This document shows, one piece after another, positions 30,791-42,246 of a stretch of 64,000 nucleotides of DNA. Numbering within the stretch: the first letter of the stretch is position 1; every line of letters starts with the position of its first letter. Made by a program: the position numbers and the translations under genes. The DNA comes from Adenophora triphylla var. japonica (taxonomy: Eukaryota; Streptophyta; Magnoliopsida; Asterales; Campanulaceae): assembly GCA_022495995.1 (NCBI GenBank), contig JAFEMH010002494.1, positions 186,001-250,000 on the forward strand. The letters are read 5' to 3'. Under the pieces are notes generated by a model. The model saw only the letters and a program-made list of their open reading frames with translations. It did not search any database and was not told the DNA's origin.

Positions 30791-33012
30791 TGTGACGACC
30801 CCAACCCTAGGCACTCATTTTTAAATATTAAATTATATGCTTTTAATATTTATGCTATCTTTATGTGTTTAATTATGTCTTTAAATTCTAAATTTAGGAT
30901 AAATTGGGTGAGAAATAAATTTAGAATCTTATAAGAATTTATTGGTCATTAAATAAAGAAACTTGTGGAAATAATAAAAATGGAAAATTAATAAAATGAT
31001 AAATAATGTGGGGAGGTTAAATGAGTAGGATAATTAATGGGATAAGATTTATTTTAATTTAAAAATGAAATGGGTGAAAGCCTTACTAATTTTCCCATGG
31101 GGGGCCATTTTGAAGAGCCCTTCCTCCCTTGCCAAGTGTTCCCCCTCCCTCACCTCTCTTACTTCCTTCCCCTCCTTCTCCCTCCTCCATCATTTCTTCA
31201 TACTTTCTCCTACAATATCCATGGAAGAGTTCTTGAAAGCCTCCCTCTCCTACACTTCTACCAAGACCCATTTCTTGTCCATTTGAAAATCTAAGTGTCC
31301 TTTTGTGGGTAGAACACCTCAAGGAGTTGATCAAGCCAAGAAAAGCTCCATTTCATCTTGTATTGCCAAAGGTGAGTTGTTATGACCTTTTCTTTCCTTG
31401 AATGATCATGAATATAGATACTATTGTGTTTGTTTCTCTTGAATGTGTTGATTTAGAACCTTGTTGGGTTTGTAGAAATATTGTGAGTTATGGAAGTTGA
31501 ATGGATCTAGGTTTAAGACTTGATTTCATGGAGTTAAAGGAGTAGATTAAAGTTACCCAAGTTGGAAATGCCCTTTAGGTTCATAACTTAGGATGCATTT
31601 GGTTGGAATCTTGGGATTTTGGAGGCATTGTTGTTATTGCCGCCGTTTGTGCAAATTCCGGACCGAGGGACGAGTCGTCCCTTGGACGAAGGGAAGTCGT
31701 GACCTAAGGGGGACGCCCAGTTCGGTGGGGGTAAAGAAGGGACGAGTCGTGCCCCCGGGGGACGAGTCGTCCCCTGGCCAGATTTTCTCACCTCAACTTT
31801 ATAGCTATTCAAACCTAATCAAACTCGAACCATAATGAAATCCTTTTAACCTAGATTAAAGTAGAATACTTTGGCTTCACAATGACGTCCTAAGTGATTA
31901 AAATGGAATAGTGGAAGTACCTTAAATGTTGCTTGGAAAACGTTAGATAAACTAGTTTAGTAACTAAACAATTATGATCCCAACTTGGTAGATTCCCTTA
32001 GACCTTTCAAGAGGCTATGTATTATGGTATAATGACTTTGTAGGATGGATTTATGCTACTTCCTTGCCTTACATTGAGTTCATATACATTGTTTCTATTG
32101 CATAGTGTATTGAATAAATGTTGCACTATGATATTGGTTGGACATGAGTATAGTTTACCATGTTGATATGTTGTTATCCCTTTTTGTGGATTTTATTCAA
32201 GTATCTATTATGTGCTTGATTATGTGTGAGTCAGCTGACGTTGGGGGTATAATGTATCACGATCAATTATGGAAGTGTGACCTAATGTGATTGGATTATG
32301 TTATATTCGTGACCGTCCTCCCCGTGGCCACAGGTTGGGGTATAGCGTCTCGTATTGAGCCAAAAGCCTTACAGAGTTGCTACTGTCTTATATGGTTCCC
32401 TGAAAACGGGTCTTATAAGACGTGAGTATTGCTTAAGCAGCTCACTGTAATTGGAGTATTATTATACCCAATGTTGTACGACTACTGTTCAGACGGGAAA
32501 AGGTAAACCAAGGTAATGGAATGTATTTATAGCTTTCCCAATGTGTTGTGTGCGACTTGTTATATGTTGCATTTATTTGGCATATTGCTGCATCCATAAT
32601 AGCTTGCTGAGATTTATTCTCACCCCTCTCCCTTTACTGTTTTAGATCCCGAGACAGGAGGACCGCCCAAGTAAGGACGGAAAGGAGTTTGGCTGTGAGC
32701 ATTTTGGGATATTGTCGGGGTACGTTAGGTTGGCGTAGAAATTATTTTGTCATAATTCCTTTTGGGAGTTTGTAATTATAAACTTTATTTTCTACGTTGA
32801 AAACCAATATCTTTTGTAACTAAACAGTTGATTGTTTTCAAAGTTAGTTATCTCCTCCTCCGATGTGGAGTTGAGTGGAGTTCTTTTGAAATGTTATATT
32901 ATTAATGCTTATGTTTGAAAGTCTAAGTAAAGTTTTAAAAGTTTAGTGTCTTTGGGTTAGTTTGAGGACGCTCCAACTCGGGACACGTGTAGGTTCCGGG
33001 TCGGGGTCCTCA
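30791..33012 (+). repeat. 5' LTR of the chromovirus
   Basis: Starts TGTGACGACC and ends TCCTCA. The 3' LTR ends TCCTCACA, so CA is missing here. Three GGGACGAGTCGTCCC-type inverted repeats lie at about 31668-31780. A primer-binding site TGGTATCGAGC follows at 33016-33026 (expected TGGTATCAGAGC). Confidence 0.9.
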
Positions 33013-33105
33013 GCTTGGTATCGAGCTCTGCTAGAATTCTTGGGTAGAGTCTAGCCGAGTGAGAGTGTGTGGTAACCGACGTCGAGTGTTTAATGCAGGA
33101 GTTTG

Positions 33106-34054
33106 TTGTAATGGCGGGAAATGAAGGTGATCCGAATCTGGCTGGGTGGTGTTGGTAATCCGAACGCCGAGATGATGGACATGTTCCGAGGGTTCCTTCA
33201 AGATATGGCAACGCAGTAATCAGAATTTGAATCGAATCTAGGCGCATAAGGGCAACATGGGTTGGAGAAGTTCGTGAAGATGTCTCCTCCTAGCTTCAAC
33301 GGAGATCCGGATCCGGTGAAGGCCGAGAGGTGGCTTCGAGGCTATGAACAAGATTTTCGCAGCTATGGAGAGTACGGATGCGGAGAAAGTGAGATGCGCC
33401 GTTTTCAAATTGGAAGGACCAATGAGCATTGGTGGCAAGTGGTAAAGGATGGTTGGGACCGAGATTTGACACCGCAGACGTGGGAGAACTTCACGCTTAA
33501 GTTCCGAGATCACTTTGTGCCGATGGTTACTAGAGACAAGAAAGAAGGCGAGTTCCCGAAGCTAGAGCAAGTGGACCATGACAAGAGCGCAAGATTCGGC
33601 GAAGTTCACGTAGTTGGCCCGATATTGTCCCCATTTGGTGCCGATGAGGAGAGGCGAGTTTACCGGCTGTGAAAGGTTTAAGAGTTGAGTTTCGAAGCGC
33701 TTGTTGACGCATAACTTCGCCAATTTCCAAGCAAAGCAGCGAATATGGCGTGACCGGATTGAGAACGACATAGAGGAGCATCGTGGTAAGAATGAAGGAG
33801 GAAACAGGAATGTATTTCGTGGTCAAGGATCGGGACAGAATAGAGCGCAGCTGAGGACTTTCACCCCGGAGCGAATCGAGGAGGTCATGTGGCGGCTCCG
33901 GCAAATCGTGCGACTTCCTGGCCGCCTTGGGACAACATGTGGGTTTTGCAAGAGGATAGGGCATTCCGAAGACAAATGTTGGAGCAAACAAGGCAAGTGT
34001 TTGGAGTGTGGATCGCCGGGCCATTTCGTGGAGGAATTGTCCCAAGTTACGTAA
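33106..34054 (+). pseudogene. gag of the chromovirus, frameshifted
   Basis: Starts MAGNEGDPNLAG at 33111 and breaks early. The 33262-33672 frame gives KMSPPSFNGDPDPVKAERWL, RRFQIGRTNEHWWQVVKDGW and WENFTLKFRDHFVPMVTRDK, the gypsy retrotransposon gag core. After further breaks, TTCGFCKRIGHSEDKCW (33938-33985) and KCLECGSPGHF form two zinc-knuckle-like motifs. Not translatable as one protein in this copy. Confidence 0.8.
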
Positions 34055-34082
34055 TAAGCAAGCGACTGCACCGGATTCGGGG

Positions 34083-37000
34083 TCAAGGTAGTGGTGTGAA
34101 GAGAGATGTGGATGGGAAACCTAAGGATAAAGTCCAAGGTCGTGTGTTTGCTTTGGGTCGAGGAGAGGTCGATCCTAATGCCGTTATTAGAGGTATAGTT
34201 CCTGTCTCAGGAGTTAAGGCCCGCATTCTTATAGATCCCTGGGTCTTCCCATTCATTTGTGGCGTCTCATTTTGCATTCTCATTGCATATCTTGCCCGAA
34301 TCTATGCCTTATGTGTTAGGAGGTCTCTACTCCTAGGGGAGAGAGCCTTGAATCTTCTTTGATATATCGTGGATGTGATGTGACTATATGTGGGCATGTA
34401 TTGCCGGTGGATTTGGTCGAGTTACCAATCCGTGATTTTGATGTGATCCTTGGTATGGATTGGTCGAGTCGCGCCATGCTTTGGTAGACTGTCGTAGGAA
34501 GCGAGTCTCATTTGCTATGCCCGATGTGCCTACATTTATATTTGATGCCGATAAATCTATGTTCGGGTTACATGTTATTTCGCCTTAAAAGCTAGAAAGA
34601 TGCTATCTAAGGGTGTACGGGTTACTTAGCTTATGTGGTAGATTCCAATAAGAAGTCTCCCGAGTTAGCTCATGTTCCGGTTGTGAATGAATTTAGTGAT
34701 GTGTTCTCTAGTGAGTACTCTATGCCTCCGGATCGTGAGATAGAGTTTTGTATTGATTTAGTACCCGGCACCGCTCCTATCTCTAAGGCACCCTATAGAA
34801 TGGCTCCGCCGAGTTAAAAGAGTTGAAGGTCCAATTGCAAGAATTGTTAGACCGAGGTTTTATTCGTCCTAGTGTGTCTCCGTGGGGAGCACCGGTCTTG
34901 TTTGTTAGGAAGAAGGATGGTACCTTACGATTGTGTATTGACTATCGTTTGTTGAACCAAGCCACCATTAAGAATAAGTATCCTCTTCCGCATATAGATG
35001 ATTTGTTTGACCAACTCCAAGGTTCCGTTATCTACTCAAAGCTTGATTTGAGAAGCGGATACCATCGCTGAAGATTAGACCGGATGATGTTGCTAAGACA
35101 AACTTTCCGAACTAGATATGGTCATTATGAGTTTGTGGTGATGCCGTTTGGGTTGACTAATGCTCCAAATGTTTATGGATATGATGAACCGTGTCTTCAA
35201 GCCTTATCTCGATATTTTTGTGGTGGTCTTTATTGATGATATTCTTGTGTATTCTAAGTCCCGGGAAGAGCATGAGAACCATTTGAGGATTGTCTTGTCC
35301 GTTCTTCGTGAGAAGCAGTTGTATGCTAAATTCAAGAAGTGCGAGTTTTGGCTTGAGCGCATTTCTTTCTTGGGGCATGTTGTGTCGAGTTCGGGGATTT
35401 CCGTGGATCCTGCAAAGATTGAAGCCGTGGTTAATTGGAAGCAACCTTCGACCGTGACCGAAGTCCGTAGTTTTCTTGGTTTGGCGGGGTACTATCGGAG
35501 GTTCATTGAGGGGTTTTCTCGGATTGCGACTCCGTTGACTAGGTTGACTCGGAAAGATGTATTGTTTGTGTGGGATTCCAAGTGTGAAGCAAGTTTTGAT
35601 GAATTGAAGAAGAGGTTGACGACGGCTCCGGTTCTTACCCTTCCGAGTGGATGCGAGAATTTTGTTATTTATAGTGATGCCTCGAAGGCGGGTTTGGGAT
35701 GTGTGTTGATGCAGAATGGGAAGGTTATCGCGTATGCCTCTAGGAAGTTATCACCGCGAATGCATTACCCTACTCATGATATGGAATTGGCGGCGATTGT
35801 GTTTGCGTTACATAAGTGGAAGCATTATCTTTACGGAGCGAAATTCGAGATCTTCACCGATCATAAGAGTTTGAAGTACCTATTTACCCAAAAGGAGTTG
35901 AACAACCGGCAAAGAAGATGGTTAGAGTTTTTGAAGTATTTTGATTGTGTCATATCCTATCATCCGGGGAAGGCCAATGTGGTGGCCGATGCGATTAGCC
36001 GAAAGGCGTATGTGACAGCCTTGAGTTCTCGGGAGTTGAAGAGTGAAGTGATAGTTGCGAATGTTCGAGCCGTTCCGACATTGTATGGTGATTTGAAGGA
36101 AGCTCAACAAGAAGATCCTAATTGAAGAAAATTTGTGATCAAGTGCAAGATGGGAAAGCCGGGATTTTGCTTTGAATCGAGATGGGATTTTAACTTTCCA
36201 AGGGAGAATTTGCGTTCCGTCATCGCCGGAAATCAAGAAGCGTGTTTTAGAGGATGGCCATAAGTCCAAGTTTGCGATTCATCCGGGGAGTACCAAAATG
36301 TATCAAGACTTGAAGCGTGGATATTGGTGGAATGGAATGAAAAGGGAAATAGCGGATTATGTATCTAAGTGTTTGACGTGTCAAACGCATTAAGGCGTAA
36401 CATCAAAGACCGGCGGGACTACTTCAACCATTGGATATTCCGGAATGGAAATGGGAAGGAATTTCGATGGATTTTGTTTCGGGTTTGCCTCTCACCGCGA
36501 AGAAGATGGATGCTATATGGGTTATTGTGGATCGGTTGACGAAGTCGGCTCATTTTCTTCCGGTATCAACCAAGTTTTCGTTAGAGAAGTTAGCTCAGTT
36601 GTACTTAAAGGAGATTGTAAGACTTCACGGGGTTCCGGTTAGTATTGTTTCCGATAGAGATCCGAGGTTTACATCCAGATTTTGGAGAGCATTGCATGAA
36701 GCTTTGGGTTCTAAGTTGTGTTTTAGTACCGCGTTTCATCCTCAAACCGATGGTCAGTCCGAGAGAACTATTCAGATACTGAGGATATGTTACGAGCTTG
36801 TGTGATGGATTTCCAATTGTCTTGGGAGGATCATTTACCTTTAGTGGAGTTTGCTTACAACAACAGTTATCGCCGAGTATCGAGATGGCTCCGTATGAGG
36901 CGTTGTATGGTAGGGAAGTGTCGATCTCCGATGTGTTGGGACGAGGTTGGTGAAGCTGAGACTTTGGGGTCCGGATTTGGTTCGAGATTCTACGGAGAAG

Positions 37001-37526
37001 ATCAAGGTGATTCGGGATAGATTGAAGACGGCTCAGAGTAGACAGAAAAGCTACGCCGACAATAGAAGACGGGATTTATCATTTCGGGTTGGTGACTTTG
37101 TATTCTTGAAGGTCTCTCCGAGGACGGGGATTAAAAGGTTTGGGAATAAGGGTAAGTTGGCTCCGAGATTTGTAGGACCGTTTGAGATTCTAGAGAAGAT
37201 AGGGGAATTGGCTTACCGGTTAGCGTTGCCTCCGTCTTTCTCTTTGCTTCATGATGTGTTCCACGTTTCTATGCTTAGGAAGTATTGTCATGACCCCTCC
37301 CATGTTTTGAGCTCTCCTCCCGATGATGTCCAAGCGGACATGTCGTATGTTGAAGAGCCATTAAGAGTCTTAGAATTCCAAGTTAAAGAGTTGAGAACCA
37401 AGAGTATTCCGATAGTAAAAGTCCTTTGGAAGAACCACACCGTAGAGGAAGCGACGTGGGAGCTAGAGTCGGAGATGAGAGCAAAATACCCGTGGTTGTT
37501 TGAAAATTCAAGTAAGTTTTCCTTTT
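34083..37526 (+). pseudogene. Protease, RT, RNase H, integrase and chromodomain-like region of the chromovirus
   Basis: Protease is degraded (GVKARILIDP near 34212-34240, then FDVILGMDW near 34440). RT is preserved in two ORFs with [31 protein letters not shown] and the catalytic [15 protein letters not shown] (35230). RNase H (35660-36000) has [40 protein letters not shown] and [13 protein letters not shown]. Integrase has HHCC (HPGSTKMYQDLKR ... CLTCQTH), then [40 protein letters not shown] and [13 protein letters not shown] (36737). The C-terminal part (36947-37528) is open, with GDFVFLKVSPRTGIKRFGNK and the chromodomain-like PIVKVLWKNHTVEEATWELE. Breaks lie near 34800, 35072, 35160, 36125 and 36805. 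Confidence 0.9.
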
Positions 37527-37562
37527 AAAATTCGGGTCGAATTTTCTTTAAGGGGGAGTGAG

Positions 37563-39786
37563 TGTGACGACCCCAACCCTAGGCACTCATTTTTAAATAT
37601 TAAATTATATGCTTTTAATATTTATGCTATCTTTATGTGTTTAATTATGTCTTTAAATTCTAAATTTAGGATAAATTGGGTGAGAAATAAATTTAGAATC
37701 TTATAAGAATTTATTGGTCATTAAATAAAGAAACTTGTGGAAATAATAAAAATGGAAAATTAATAAAATGATAAATAATGTGGGGAGGTTAAATGAGTAG
37801 GATAATTAATGGGATAAAATTTATTTTAATTTAAAAATGAAATGGGTGAAAGCCTTACTAATTTTCCCATGGGGGGCCATTTTGAAGAGCCCTTCCTCCC
37901 TTGCCAAGTGTTCCCCCTCCCTCACCTCTCTTACTTCCTTCCCCTCCTTCTCCCTCCTCCATCATTTCTTCATACTTTCTCCTACAATATCCATGGAAGA
38001 GTTCTTGAAAGCCTCCCTCTCCTACACTTCTACCAAGACCCATTTCTTGTCCATTTGAAAATCTAAGTGTCCTTTTGTGGGTAGAACACCTCAAGGAGTT
38101 GATCAAGCCAAGAAAAGCTCCATTTCATCTTGTATTGCCAAAGGTGAGTTGTTATGACCTTTTCTTTCCTTGAATGATCATGAATATAGATACTATTGTG
38201 TTTGTTTCTCTTGAATGTGTTGATTTAGAACCTTGTTGGGTTTGTAGAAATATTGTGAGTTATGGAAGTTGAATGGATCTAGGTTTAAGACTTGATTTCA
38301 TGGAGTTAAAGGAGTAGATTAAAGTTACCCAAGTTGGAAATGCCCTTTAGGTTCATAACTTAGGATGCATTTGGTTGGAATCTTGGGATTTTGGAGGCAT
38401 TGTTGTTATTGCTGCTGTTTGTGCAAATTCTGGACCGAGGGACGAGTCGTCCCTTGGACGAAGGGAAGTCGTGACCTAAGGGGGGACGCCAGGTTCAGTG
38501 GGGGGTAAAGAAGGGACGAGTCGTGCCCTGGGGGACGAGTCGTCCCCTGGCCAGATTTTCTCACCTCAACTTTATAGCTATTCAAACCTAATCAAACTCG
38601 AACCATAATGAAATCCTTTTAACCTAGATTAAAGTAGAATACTTTGGCTTCACAATGACGTCCTAAGTGATTAAAATGGAATAGTGGAAGTACCTTAAAT
38701 GTTGCTTGGAAAACGTTAGATAAACTAGTTTAGTAACTAAACAATTATGATCCCAACTTGGTAGATTCCCCTTAGACCTTTCAAGAGGCTATGTATTATG
38801 GTATAATGACTTTGTAGGATGGATTTATGCTACTTCCTTGCCTTACATTGAGTTCATATACATTGTTTCTATTGCATAGTGTATTGAATAAATGTTGCAC
38901 TATGATATTGGTTGGACATGAGTATAGTTTACCATGTTGATATGTTGTTATCCCTTTTTGTGGATTTTATTCAAGTATCTATTATGTGCTTGATTATGTG
39001 TGAGTCAGCTGACGTTGGGGGTATAAATGTATACGATCAATTATGGAAGTGTGACCTAATGTGATTGGATTATGTTATATTCGTGACCGTCCCCTCCCGT
39101 GGCCACAGTTGGGGTATAGCGTCTGTATTGAGCCAAAAGCCTTACAGAGTTGCTACCGTCTTATATGGTTCCCTGGAAAACGGGTCTTATAAGACGTGAG
39201 TATTGCTTAAGCTCACCGTAATTGGAGTATTATTATACCCAATGTTGTACGACTACCGTTCGTACGGGAAAAGGTAAACCAAGGTAATGGAATGTATTTA
39301 TAGCTTTCCCAATGTGTTGTGTGCGACTTGTTATATGTTGCATTTATTTGGCATATTGCCGCATCCATAATAGCTTGCCGAGATTTATTCTCACCCCTCT
39401 CCCTTCTAATGTTTTAGATCCCGAGACAGGAGGACCGCCCAAGTAAGGACGGAAAGGAGTTTGGCTGTGAGCATTTTGGGATATTGTCGGGGTACGTTAG
39501 GTTGGCGTAGAAATTATTTTGTCATAATTCCTTTTGGGAGTTTGTAATTATAAACTTTATTTTCTACGTTGAAAACCAATATCTTTTGTAACTAAACAGT
39601 TGATTGTTTTCAAAGTTAGTTATCTCCTCCTCCGATGTGGAGTTGAGTGGAGTTCTTTTGAAATGTTATATTATTAATGCTTATGTTTGAAAGCCTAAGT
39701 AAAGTTTTAAAAGTTTAGTGTCTTTGGGTTAGTTTGAGGACGCTCCAACTCGGGACGCGTGTAGGTTCCGGGTCGGGGTCCTCACA
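37563..39786 (+). repeat. 3' LTR of the chromovirus
   Basis: 2224 bp after an AAGGGGGAGTGAG polypurine-type tract. Same inverted-repeat array at about 38440-38550. Ends TCCTCACA before TAAAC. Confidence 0.92.
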
Positions 39787-40174
39787 TAAACATTTGGCCC
39801 CTCCCTCCTATTAATAAGAAAGCCCCACCACAAGGTAAATAAACCATTTATAAATCAAGCCTTCCCATTTTAAAATAAATTGACTCCCTTAATAATTAAA
39901 GACTTCCCACAATTAATTTAAATCCTCATTTCTAATTCATTATTCCACACATTTTAACTTCATCATACACATTATTTATTTTCTATTTTTATTTTCCTTT
40001 AAGAGGCTTTAGGTACTTTCTCTAGCAATCCTAAGGTCCTAGAAATCCTTCCAACCATCTTATCATAAATTAAGAAATTAAAACATAATTGATCACATAA
40101 AAATAACATAAATATTAAAAGCATACAATATAATATTTAAAATTAGTGCCCGGGGTTGGGGTCGTTACAGATGT

Positions 40175-40310
40175 CATGGGAATGGAACAATGAGTTCTAC
40201 TACAGAGGAGTGGAGCCAGATATGAGAAGAGAACTAGAGGAAGAAAGAAATCTGATTATTTCAGCCAGGCAAGAAAGAGAGGAGTTCTATGATCAACTGG
40301 CTGATGATTG
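40175..40310 (+). CDS. Last 45 codons of copia ORF3, after the nested insertions
   Basis: Continues in frame from 28345 across one copy of GATGT. Highly charged: RRELEEERNLIISARQEREE then FYDQLADD and TGA. Coiled-coil propensity is likely. About 245 bp of untranslated DNA and the CAAAAAGGGGGAAAT polypurine tract (40540-40554) follow before the 3' LTR. Confidence 0.75.
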
Positions 40311-40555
40311 AAGTGTAGTTTTATGGAACAATTTTTTTTTGGGGTTTGTTAAAACAATTTGTTTTGATTGGCTCAGTTTTTATGACTGTAATCTGTGAAC
40401 CTTTTCATCTTGAGATTAAATTCATGCATTTCAATCTCATTCTGGTTATTTGTGCTTGCTATGAATCCTTGTATTATTTCATCTATTAATATTTCTCTTA
40501 TCAAAAGTGAAAACATGTTCTAAAATAGATCTTCCTTTACCAAAAAGGGGGAAAT

Positions 40556-41834
40556 TGTTAGGACCTAACTTTGATCAATGTCTTAGTTAGTTGGTTTTGA
40601 TAAAGGAATATATAAATAGAACAGGGTTTATATCAAAAGAGGAAGACTGTCAGTCATGATCCTTTTCTTTGACAGCTAAACTGACCAAATCAAACTTCAT
40701 ATTCATTCCTCAGTGTATCTGACAGCTATGAGTTTGATAGTTATGATTCTGTTGTATACAATGATTACAATCAATCAAAAACATGAATCATATTCACTCT
40801 CTGAGCCATCAAGATCATCAAAGTGCATCTCAGTCCTTATTAGAGAACATCTCTGATAGCTAAGCCTTGTATGATCTGACAGCTATGACTTCATTCCTCT
40901 GATAGCCATCACTTTGTCTCAATCTCTATTACCACAATCTCAACCAAAGTGGAACCTGGATCTTCACAGCTGTCAAGTTCACCATTGAAGACCAATGAAG
41001 ACCTTCTGGAAGCTCTCAGTTCAAGCCACAGCTCAAGCCAGCTCATGAAGACCTGCATGTGGACAAGTGGGACAAAGACCAGTCAAGGCTCATTAATGTA
41101 GCTGCAACAGTCATATTCCAACGGCTACATTGAAGGGTATAAATAGAGGAGTTCTTCCTCTACACAAACCACTTCTGAAAAATACTCTTTTTCACAGTCC
41201 AAAACCCTTCCCTCACACCCACACACACCTCCTGTAATTCACACACACACTCACCAATCCTTACCCTTTAAACCCTGTTCCAAACCAAAACCCTCACCCC
41301 AAAACCTCTGCCTCCACAACAAAACACCTCTTAGTGTGTTAATTCACAAATTCCAAAATCCTAAGACTGTACTTTAGGTGTAGAATCAGTTTTGTAATCA
41401 CTCAAGACTGTACTTTGAGTGTATTATTTGTTTTGTAAAATCTTGAGACTGTACTTCAAGTTGTAAAAACACTTAAGACTGTACTTTAAGTGTATCCCTA
41501 GTTGACTGTACTAATTAGGAAGAGGAAGTTCAAGGAACTTACCTGAATCAATCATTTGTAATTTTTGTTGATTAAAGATTATAATAAAATTGATCTCACT
41601 TGTCAAGATTGACAGTGGGGGTGGATGTAGGAGGAGTGAACTCTGAACCACTTTAAATTCTCTGTGTTATTACATTTTTGCAATCACATTCACACACTTG
41701 CATTATTTCTTTGTGTTTCTTGTCCTATCATTATTTCAAGTCTCTCTTATTCCGCTGCACAATTCAACTATCATCTGACAGCTAAGCCAAACCATAGTTG
41801 TCTGATCATCTGCATATCAACAAAGGGCCTTTCA
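40556..41834 (+). repeat. 3' LTR of the Sirevirus-like copia
   Basis: 1279 bp. It preserves TGACAGCTA-type motifs that are altered in the 5' LTR (near 40720, 40877, 40968 and 41777). Ends in GGGCCTTTCA before GATAT. Confidence 0.92.
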
Positions 41835-41916
41835 GATATACATACAAGATTATATACGTAAAACTTGTTCTTGATTTCTAGATATTGATTATATGTAAAA
41901 AATGAACAGTTTGCAG

Positions 41917-42155
41917 AATTGTGCCATGCCAACTTCCAAGAAGCAAAGGTGTTCAAAAAAGGATACATACCATCATTCGACGAGTATATGGAAGTTGCAA
42001 AGATATCGAGCAGTTGTGCATCCCTCATAACCACAATGTTTATCGGGTTGGAAGAAGCAAGCAAGGAGGCTTACGAATGGTTAATGAAACAACCGAAGCT
42101 TCTTGTAGGTATAGAAGTCCATAGTCGTCTACTAGATGATATTCTAAGCACTGGG
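41917..42155 (+). pseudogene. TPS copy A, exon 6
   Basis: After TTTGCAG, reads LCHANFQEAKVFKKGYIPSF, DEYMEVAKISSSCASLITTM, then RLLDDILSTG with donor GTAACT at 42156. DDILSTG begins the second metal-binding (NSE/DTE) motif. Copy B has E where this copy has G. Open and undamaged. Confidence 0.88.
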
Positions 42156-42246
42156 GTAACTAATCAATATCACGTTATATCATTAATTAATATCGTGTTA
42201 AAAATCATTATAATTTATGGTTAATTATCAACAAATTTAAATGTAG

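Larger units (their letters stand above)
30791..39786 (+). mobile_element. Complete Tekay/Del-like Ty3/gypsy chromovirus
   Basis: 8996 bp with LTRs 30791-33012 and 37563-39786 (about 2.22 kb), TSD TAAAC at 30786-30790 and 39787-39791. The internal region reads gag with CCHC-like knuckle, protease, RT, RNase H, integrase and a chromodomain-like C-terminus. Long LTRs plus this C-terminus point to the Tekay/Del chromoviruses. The LTRs are very similar (differences mainly at CTG/CCG and CAG sites), indicating recent insertion. It is the youngest layer here, lying inside a solo LTR inside a copia inside a TPS intron. Confidence 0.92.
28346..40169 (-). mobile_element. Solo LTR of a chromovirus, inserted in copia ORF3 and itself interrupted
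   Basis: In element orientation it begins TGTAACGACCCCAACC (right end, 40169) and ends at TGTGAGCACC read from the left (28346), with TSD GATGT at 28341-28345 and 40170-40174. Without the nested chromovirus (30791-39786 and one TAAAC) it is about 2.82 kb. It shares GGGCGACCGCCC inverted repeats (near 29977, 29998 and 30065) and general sequence with the solo LTR at 1080-3548. Near 29430-29525 it has three tandem ATCCACACCGGGATACAA units. Confidence 0.85.
17542..41834 (+). mobile_element. Sirevirus-like Ty1/copia retrotransposon in TPS intron 5
   Basis: Starts TGTTAGGACC and ends GGGCCTTTCA, with TSD GATAT at 17537-17541 and 41835-41839. Copy B of the TPS shows the uninserted site (ATTATCGATATACATACAAG at 62120). 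LTRs are 17542-18817 and 40556-41834 (about 1.28 kb). Order is gag, protease, integrase, RT, RNase H (copia order), then about 5 kb of extra DNA with one antisense and one sense ORF before a CAAAAAGGGGGAAAT polypurine tract. Long LTRs and post-pol coding DNA suggest the Sirevirus (SIRE/Maximus) lineage. A solo chromovirus LTR, itself carrying a complete chromovirus, interrupts the last ORF at 28346-40169. Confidence 0.9.

Noticed and set aside
36445..36642. 65-aa plus-strand ORF inside integrase
   Set aside because: It is an alternative frame of the chromovirus integrase core, which reads [12 protein letters not shown] in the overlapping frame.
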